Shown one piece after another: positions 6,086 through 10,118 of a stretch of 10,118 nucleotides of DNA; positions within the stretch are counted from its first letter, which is position 1, and the number at the start of each line of letters is the position of its first letter. The translations under genes were made by a program, and so were the position numbers. Source of the DNA: Pyrodictiaceae archaeon. Its GTDB lineage: Archaea; Thermoproteota; Thermoprotei_A; Sulfolobales; Pyrodictiaceae. The notes under the pieces were generated by a model. It was not told where the DNA came from. It did not search any database and was given only the letters and a program-made list of their open reading frames with translations. Location: assembly GCA_027043685.1 (NCBI GenBank), contig JALUFI010000196.1, forward strand, positions 1 through 10,118, written 5' to 3'.

Positions 6086-6244
6086 CTCTCACCAAGCCTC
6101 CGAAGCGCCCGGGGGAGCCTCGCTGTGGGAGAGAGGGGCAGCCGCGGCCCCGAGGACCCCTAGCCGCTGAGCCACCAGTACTACCTCGGGGCCCCGGGGG
6201 TACCCCATAGCTTCTACGCCGCATGCGCCCCACCGTTCTCCCAT
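6040..6244 (-). other. Cryptic, possibly frameshifted small reading frame
   Basis: From an ATG at 6244, one minus-strand frame runs 51 codons and contains the coding-like stretch GPEVVLVAQRLGVLGAAAAP, stopping at a TGA near 6090. From about 6140 the frame one base further on carries a coherent basic/acidic helix (ALRRLGESWEEEIAGRGR) ending in TAG at 6042-6040. This second part has no start codon of its own. A single +1 shift near the CCCC run at about 6135-6142 would join both into roughly 68 residues. The region overlaps the first 46 nt of the membrane-protein gene. It could be a decayed gene, a sequencing error in a real small gene, or chance in GC-rich DNA. Confidence 0.3.
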
Positions 6245-6284
6245 GCTTCACGCAGCGGTGGCGGCGACGGCTGCTGGGTTAAGC

Positions 6285-6293
6285 GTAATAATC
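6285..6293 (+). promoter_or_regulatory. TATA-like promoter of queC
   Basis: GTAATAATC is the only A/T-rich patch in the GC-rich stretch before queC. Its centre is about 30 nt before the ATG at 6319, giving a transcript with a leader of only a few bases. No Shine-Dalgarno sequence is seen, which fits near-leaderless translation. Confidence 0.45.
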
Positions 6294-6318
6294 ACGGCGG
6301 GCCGGGGGCCGTGGACGC

Positions 6319-7191
6319 ATGGGTGTGTGCGTGGTGCAGGCCAGGGGCGTTGAGCCTGTCGTGCGTAAACCCTGCCGTGCCGTAGCGATTGTGAGTGGTG
6401 GACCGGATAGCTTTGGCTACATGGCCCAGTGGGTTGCCCGCGGCTGCCGCGTCCACGCGCTGAGCTTCAACTATGGCCAGAAGGGCTCCAAGGAGCTCGA
6501 GGTAGCCAGGAGCCTCATAGAGAAGCTGAACAAGCTAGCCGAGGAGAAGGGCTGGGAGGGCCGCGTCGAGGAGCACAAGATAATAGACATGAGCTTCATG
6601 GCCAGGCTCTGGGTTGGGAGCCAGCTCACCGACGAGAGCGTCAAGGTGGAGGAGCAGTACCAGCCAACAGTTGTTGTCCCGATAAGGAACGTTGTGATGC
6701 TAAGCATAGCTACGGCCTACGCGTATAGCCTCCTAGGCCAGCACCCCGGCGACAACATCTACGTGGTCTATGGCGCTCACTACGACGACATAAAGCCCAG
6801 GGAGGACACCTGGGAACCGCTCTACCCAGACTGCAGCCCCGAGTGCATCGAGGCTCTCCAGGCAGCGTTCCGCATCTGCCACTTCCGGGGCGAGCGCCGC
6901 CTAGAGATATGGAGCCCCTCGAGGCAGGGGCTCCGGAAGAGCGAGAACCTGCGCCGCACCTACGAGCTAGTCGGCGACCTGGTCTACGAGACCTGGAGCT
7001 GCTACCTCAGCGGGAAGTACCACTGCGGCCGCTGCGAGAGCTGCCACAACAGGCACCAGGCGTTCCTCGAGGCAGGAATACCGGACTGCACCCTCTACGA
7101 GAACCCGCCCGGCGACCCAAGCGAGTTCGTGAAGGTCGGCGACGCCTACGTCCACAAGAGCTGCACCAAGCTAGCCGTCCCCCGCCGCTAA
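6319..7191 (+). CDS. queC: 7-cyano-7-deazaguanine (preQ0) synthase
   Basis: QueC uses ATP and ammonia to convert 7-carboxy-7-deazaguanine to preQ0, which archaea insert into the tRNA D-loop to make archaeosine. The 290-residue protein has the N-type ATP pyrophosphatase loop SGGPDS (26-31), then LSFNYGQKGSKELE as in QueC, the substrate-side segment PIRNVVMLSIATAYA, and YGAHYDD. The C-terminal zinc site is complete: Cys228, Cys236, Cys239 and Cys242 (C-x7-C-x2-C-x2-C in SCYLSGKYHCGRCESC). It is longer than the usual 220-240 residues because of a short N-terminal lead and a C-terminal tail of about 45 residues with two further cysteines (PDCTLYEN, KSCTK). The ATG at 6319 lies about 30 nt after a TATA-like motif. 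Its end overlaps the convergent thg1-like gene by 21 nt. Confidence 0.93.
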   Translation: MGVCVVQARGVEPVVRKPCRAVAIVSGGPDSFGYMAQWVARGCRVHALSFNYGQKGSKELEVARSLIEKLNKLAEEKGWEGRVEEHKIIDMSFMARLWVGSQLTDESVKVEEQYQPTVVVPIRNVVMLSIATAYAYSLLGQHPGDNIYVVYGAHYDDIKPREDTWEPLYPDCSPECIEALQAAFRICHFRGERRLEIWSPSRQGLRKSENLRRTYELVGDLVYETWSCYLSGKYHCGRCESCHNRHQAFLEAGIPDCTLYENPPGDPSEFVKVGDAYVHKSCTKLAVPRR

Positions 7192-7914
7192 CACCTCGTC
7201 CAAGCCCACGCCGAGGGCCTCCAGGCAGGCCTCGGGGCCAGGAAGCACAGCCAGCCTTCTCCTCTCGGCCTCCACGCCCGGCCCCTTCTTCACCGAGGGG
7301 AGCCTGGCGACGCAGCTCCCGTAGAGAGCCCACGCTGGGAGACTGGAGGGCCCAAGGCCCCGCCTCTCCAGCTCCTCCACGACCACGGCGAGCCCCGGTG
7401 TCTCGCCCCGCCTCCCCACGACGCCGTGGTAGAGGCTGGTGAGGTAATTGTTCATCCCCACCCTTGCACGGTGTAGCAGGTAGAGCGCCGCATCCCTCCG
7501 GGAGTAGAGCTTCACCACCCGCGCATCATAGAACAGCGCTACGCCTAGCTCGAGGGATACGTGAGCCGAGGCGGCGCCGGCGGCGACGCTGTCCAGTTTC
7601 TCGACCCTTCCGCTGTAGGGCGGCGCGTGGCCCACCCAGAGGATGCTTATCTCGTCGCTCGTCACGTAGCCCAGGTCCGCGCCGAGGAGGGCAACAGCCT
7701 CCACCGCTGCATGGGCCTCGGCGCGGTGCACGCGCTCATCCCGGGGCCACCGGTAGCGGCCGCGGAGCCTCCTACCCCAGGACACGCCGTCAAGGCGGAG
7801 CGCCACCGGGTGCTCCACACGCAGGCCCTGGGCGACCTCCCTGGCCTTGTACTCCTCCTCGAGCCTCGCCGGGTTGAGGCGGGCGAGGAGCCTCCACAGC
7901 TCATCTCCTACCAA
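7171..7914 (-). CDS. thg1: tRNA(His) guanylyltransferase-like 3'-5' polymerase
   Basis: Thg1 and Thg1-like proteins add nucleotides in the 3'-to-5' direction to tRNA 5' ends, either the G-1 of tRNA(His) or in 5'-end repair. The 247-residue protein has the family's two catalytic blocks: ALRLDGVSW with Asp42, and TSDEIS with Asp87-Glu88, together the three metal-binding carboxylates of the palm. The later family signature appears as ALFYDARVVKLYSRRDAALY and MNNYLTSLYHG. I chose TTG 7914: it is preceded by GGGAGGTGGT (GGAGGT core 7926-7921, six bases before the start). It overlaps the upstream stop as TTGGTAG, and gives the usual family length, whereas extending to 7998 adds a low-complexity shadow of the upstream gene. 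Archaeal members generally do template-dependent addition. It is coupled to the Zn-ribbon gene and converges on queC. Confidence 0.88.
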   Translation of the reverse strand: MVGDELWRLLARLNPARLEEEYKAREVAQGLRVEHPVALRLDGVSWGRRLRGRYRWPRDERVHRAEAHAAVEAVALLGADLGYVTSDEISILWVGHAPPYSGRVEKLDSVAAGAASAHVSLELGVALFYDARVVKLYSRRDAALYLLHRARVGMNNYLTSLYHGVVGRRGETPGLAVVVEELERRGLGPSSLPAWALYGSCVARLPSVKKGPGVEAERRRLAVLPGPEACLEALGVGLDEVLAAGDG

Positions 7915-8786
7915 ACAACCACCTCCCGGTGCAGCGCCCGTCCACGCTTCCCCTCCCCGCAGACGAGGAGAGGGGCGGGCGAGCCGCAGCGCGGGCACAC
8001 CCCCCGGCCTCCCTCCCCCCGGAGGGCCCGTACCCTCGTCCCCCAGGGCTTCCTCGAGACCAGCACCTCGCCGCAGCCTGTGCAGACGGTGTCACTGTAG
8101 AGCATCGCGTCGTCGGGGTGAAGGTACGCGTTTATCCTGCCCCCGCGTAGCTTCTCGACAAGCTTCACCAGCCTCTCGGGGGGCTCCTCCTCGCCACAGA
8201 ACAAGTGGATGCCGGCCCTCGGGTAGCGGTGAGCCAGGCCCGAGAAGAGCTGCTCAAAGCCCCTCCTCTCCCTCGTCACGCAGGGAACGAGTATCTCCAC
8301 CACGCGGAACGAGGCATAGGCAGCGTCTAGAGCCTCCGCGGCCTCGGCCACGCTCACAGCGCTGTCCACGTGGGGGATGTACTCGAAGAGGAGGAGGTCG
8401 TACCCCGCCTCCGCGGCCTCCCTCAGCCTCCCAGCCGGGGCGAGCCCCGTGGAGCGGAGCGCCATGAAGGGCCGGTACCCCGCCTCCTCCTCGACGCGGC
8501 CCGGCAGCTCCAGCACCCATTCATGGGCCGCGGGCTCCGGGCCATCAACTATGAGTAGTCCTGGCCGGGGCTGCCGGAGCCTCCGGAAAAACCCCGGCCC
8601 AAGATGCCTAACAACGAGCCCCTCCTCCGAGACTATGTCCCTCCAGCTGCACGCCGTGCAGCGCCTCGGCGCACCCGGCACGACGAGGCGGGCGGCCAGC
8701 CCCCCGGGGCACGCGTGGTAGATCATCGCCTCCTCTGGCGGCAGCAGGGAGAGGTAGAGCGCCCTCGGCCTCCCCGCGTCCCTCAT
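7908..8786 (-). CDS. Zn-ribbon protein, possible cluster-less radical-SAM (AmrS-like) homologue
   Basis: The 292-residue protein has Cys43-x2-Cys46 near the N-terminus (RRCTACSW) and a C-terminal zinc ribbon, Cys235-x2-Cys238 and Cys264-x2-Cys267 (VCTGCGEVLVSR, VCPRCGS). The ribbon and the region before it (NAYLHPDDAMLYSDT) resemble the end of PflA-like AmrS radical-SAM enzymes. The middle segments GPEPAAHEW, YRPFMALRSTG, FRVVEILVPCVTRE and AGIHLF line up by eye with the strands of that barrel. However, no Cx3Cx2C cluster motif is present, so it should not bind the SAM iron-sulfur cluster in the standard way. Function unknown; a pseudoenzyme or RNA-related adaptor is speculation. It is coupled to thg1 by a short stop/start overlap. 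The start may be ATG 8786 or ATG 8726; the latter has GAGGAGG three bases upstream. Confidence 0.7.
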   Translation of the reverse strand: MRDAGRPRALYLSLLPPEEAMIYHACPGGLAARLVVPGAPRRCTACSWRDIVSEEGLVVRHLGPGFFRRLRQPRPGLLIVDGPEPAAHEWVLELPGRVEEEAGYRPFMALRSTGLAPAGRLREAAEAGYDLLLFEYIPHVDSAVSVAEAAEALDAAYASFRVVEILVPCVTRERRGFEQLFSGLAHRYPRAGIHLFCGEEEPPERLVKLVEKLRGGRINAYLHPDDAMLYSDTVCTGCGEVLVSRKPWGTRVRALRGEGGRGVCPRCGSPAPLLVCGEGKRGRALHREVVVW

Positions 8787-8850
8787 GCCGGCCCCGGGGG
8801 TGGATGGACGGTTTGGCTGGAGGGGTAATTGTTAGGGTGCATCGCGTGGG

Positions 8851-8866
8851 CTGTACGGCTGTACGG
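8851..8866. repeat. 8-bp tandem repeat CTGTACGG x2
   Basis: CTGTACGG occurs twice back to back (8851-8858 and 8859-8866), about 40 nt upstream of the gltB TATA element in the divergent promoter region. Each copy contains the palindrome GTAC. The position is suitable for an activator or repressor of gltB, but this is inference from position alone. Confidence 0.45.
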
Positions 8867-8907
8867 GTTCCGCTGTAATAGAATATGTAGTACCTCTCGG
8901 CTAGCTG

Positions 8908-8914
8908 TATATTA
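8908..8914 (+). promoter_or_regulatory. TATA box of gltB
   Basis: TATATTA at 8908-8914 closely matches an archaeal TATA box. Transcription would start near 8935-8938, giving a leader of about 20 nt before the GTG at 8957. It argues against the alternative in-frame GTG at 8915, which would lie inside the promoter. Confidence 0.6.
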
Positions 8915-8956
8915 GTGGGCTATCTGTGGCCGGGCGTCCAGTCCTGGGGGCGCGTA

Positions 8957-10118
8957 GTGGCCGCACAGCGGGTACGGATAGTTAACCGCTACATCCCGCC
9001 AGTAGGTGGTCTGAAGAGGCCGGAGTTCTGGGACGTCAAGAGGATAACGAGGATACGCACAGCCGCTACGCTCGGGCTCGAGAAGCCAGTTCTCAGCCCC
9101 GTCGCCAGGAGGGGCAGGCTCCTCGACCGCCTAGAGGTGGAGGGCCTAGAGCCCCGCCGGGTCCAGGAGCTCGCCGACAAGCTTGGCCCGGAGGGAATAG
9201 ACAGGCTCGACGTGGACGTGGGGATAGGCTTCGCCTCCGCCAGGCTCCGCGTACCCGTCTACCTGGGCGACATGAGCTTCGGCGCTCTCAGCGGCAACCC
9301 CAACATAGCCCTCGCCCGCGCCGCCGACGCGGCCGGCGCGGTAGTGGGCGTGGGTGAGGGGGGACTCCACCCCGAGGTAGCGAAGTCAAGGAACATAGTC
9401 ATCCAGTGGGCGAGCGGCCGCTTCGGCATAGACCGCTACATGCTCAAGGCAGGGCTAGCCGTTAACATCAAGATAGGGCAGGGCGCGAAGCCCGGCATAG
9501 GCGGCCACCTCCCGGCGGAGAAGGTCACGGGCGAGATAGCTAGGCTCCGCAAGCTCCCCCCGGGCAGCGAGGCCCTCAGCCCCGCCCCGCACCACGACAT
9601 CTACAGCATAGAGGACCTGGCCCAGAGGGTGAGGATGCTCCACGAGTTCACCGGCAAGCCCGTCCTGGTCAAGACGGCTGCTACCAACCAGGTGGGCTTC
9701 GTGGCGGTGGGCACCGCCAGGGCCGGCGCGATGGGGATAATAGTTGACGGCGCCGGTGCTGGCACGGGGGCGACGCCGAGGATAGTGAGGGACCACGTCG
9801 GCATACCCATAGACTACGCGGTCCCCGTGGTACACGACCTCTTGACGAGCAATGGTGTTAGGGATAGCTTCCTCCTCATAGCAGGGGGCATGGTGAGCGC
9901 GGCGGAGGACATACTGAAGCTGGTTATGCTTGGCGCAGACATGGCAATGATGGGCACCGCGGCACTAATAGCCATGGGGTGCATAATGTGCCACATATGC
10001 AACACCGGTAAATGTCCAACAGCGCTAACCAATAGCCTCAAGCAGCCCCTAAGACTAGACATCGGGTGGGCCACCGAGCGCGTCGTGACCTGGCTACGCG
10101 CGGTGGAGAGGAGCCTCA
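8957..10118 (+). CDS. gltB: Archaeal glutamate synthase, FMN/iron-sulfur domain (3' truncated)
   Basis: The frame is open from GTG 8957 to the window end, 387 residues. This is the central FMN-binding barrel of glutamate synthase (COG0069), which makes glutamate from 2-oxoglutarate and ammonia derived from glutamine. Motifs seen: MSFGALSGN, GEGG (133-136), KIGQGAKPGIGG (172-183), SPAPHHDIYSIEDL (from 208), and the FMN phosphate loop DGAGAGTGATP (264-274). The cluster motif near the end is Cys342-x5-Cys348-x4-Cys353, as for the [3Fe-4S] centre, with an extra Cys345 between. Many archaeal homologues carry a ferredoxin-like domain before the barrel; here the protein begins almost directly with the barrel (RIVNRYIPP), so that domain is absent or encoded separately. 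The glutaminase and GXGXG parts are not in the window and may follow downstream. Confidence 0.93.
   Translation, partial: MAAQRVRIVNRYIPPVGGLKRPEFWDVKRITRIRTAATLGLEKPVLSPVARRGRLLDRLEVEGLEPRRVQELADKLGPEGIDRLDVDVGIGFASARLRVPVYLGDMSFGALSGNPNIALARAADAAGAVVGVGEGGLHPEVAKSRNIVIQWASGRFGIDRYMLKAGLAVNIKIGQGAKPGIGGHLPAEKVTGEIARLRKLPPGSEALSPAPHHDIYSIEDLAQRVRMLHEFTGKPVLVKTAATNQVGFVAVGTARAGAMGIIVDGAGAGTGATPRIVRDHVGIPIDYAVPVVHDLLTSNGVRDSFLLIAGGMVSAAEDILKLVMLGADMAMMGTAALIAMGCIMCHICNTGKCPTALTNSLKQPLRLDIGWATERVVTWLRAVERSL

Larger units (their letters stand above)
8787..8956. other. Divergent intergenic region between the Zn-ribbon gene and gltB
   Basis: This 170-nt gap is more A/T-rich than its flanks. It holds the gltB TATA element, an 8-bp tandem repeat, and on the minus strand AACAATTA at about 8826-8833, a weak TATA candidate for the Zn-ribbon gene. 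I see no convincing small gene or RNA in it. Confidence 0.5.

Noticed and set aside
6843..7442. 199-codon + strand frame overlapping queC and thg1
   Set aside because: Low-complexity shadow of queC's other frame, then antisense to thg1; no coding features.
7847..8467. 206-codon + strand frame rich in Pro, Arg and Ser opposite the thg1 and Zn-ribbon genes
   Set aside because: Long Pro/Arg/Ser-rich frames arise opposite GC-rich genes; the minus-strand frames there carry conserved motifs.
9146..10074. Several minus-strand frames opposite gltB
   Set aside because: The + strand frame carries uninterrupted glutamate synthase motifs from 8957 to the window end, so these are shadows.
1..10118. CRISPR arrays, insertion sequences, integrases or phage genes
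   Set aside because: No regularly spaced repeats, transposase motifs, terminal inverted repeats or phage-like proteins were seen; the only repeats are short promoter-region ones.

Overview
The window looks like a chromosomal segment of a hyperthermophilic crenarchaeon, most likely Desulfurococcales/Pyrodictiaceae-like. This rests on gene content (archaeal Thg1-type 3'-5' tRNA polymerase, QueC for archaeosine, a DUF1641/sulfide:quinone oxidoreductase pair, DUF99, stand-alone archaeal FMN glutamate synthase subunit). It also rests on high GC, many GTG/TTG starts, heavy use of AGG (Arg) and ATA (Ile) codons, TATA-like promoters with short leaders, and very tight gene packing with overlapping stops. 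The species is an inference; no search was run.

Layout. (1) 1-162: 3' end of an unidentified gene on the + strand. (2) 212-625 (-): winged-helix regulator with a C-terminal coiled coil, divergent from (3) 759-2495 (+): APC-family amino-acid permease fused to a C-terminal nucleotidyltransferase domain, followed with a long overlap by (4) 2404-2883 (+): an unrecognised small protein with three cysteines. (5) The minus-strand block 2880-4557 encodes a sulfide:quinone oxidoreductase-like flavoprotein (sqr) and a DUF1641 partner. Its roughly 130-nt upstream region holds a 12-bp tandem direct repeat, a TATA-like element and two inverted repeats. (6) The minus-strand block 4690-6085 encodes a two-helix membrane protein and a DUF99 (endonuclease V-fold) protein. 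Upstream of it lies a cryptic, possibly frameshifted small reading frame. (7) 6319-7191 (+): QueC. (8) The minus-strand block 7171-8786 encodes a zinc-ribbon protein that looks like a radical-SAM (AmrS-like) barrel without its cluster cysteines, translationally coupled to a Thg1-like tRNA 5' polymerase that starts at TTG. (9) 8957 to the window end (+): FMN/iron-sulfur domain of archaeal glutamate synthase, running off the edge.

How they fit together. The SQR/DUF1641 pair would feed electrons from sulfide to the membrane quinone pool. QueC and Thg1 both serve tRNA modification or end repair and meet tail to tail. The permease and the glutamate synthase point to amino-acid/nitrogen metabolism but are not in one operon. 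The most unusual items are the permease-nucleotidyltransferase fusion, the cluster-less radical-SAM-like Zn-ribbon protein next to Thg1, and the repeat-rich control region of sqr. I see no CRISPR array, rRNA, convincing tRNA, insertion sequence or phage-like gene.
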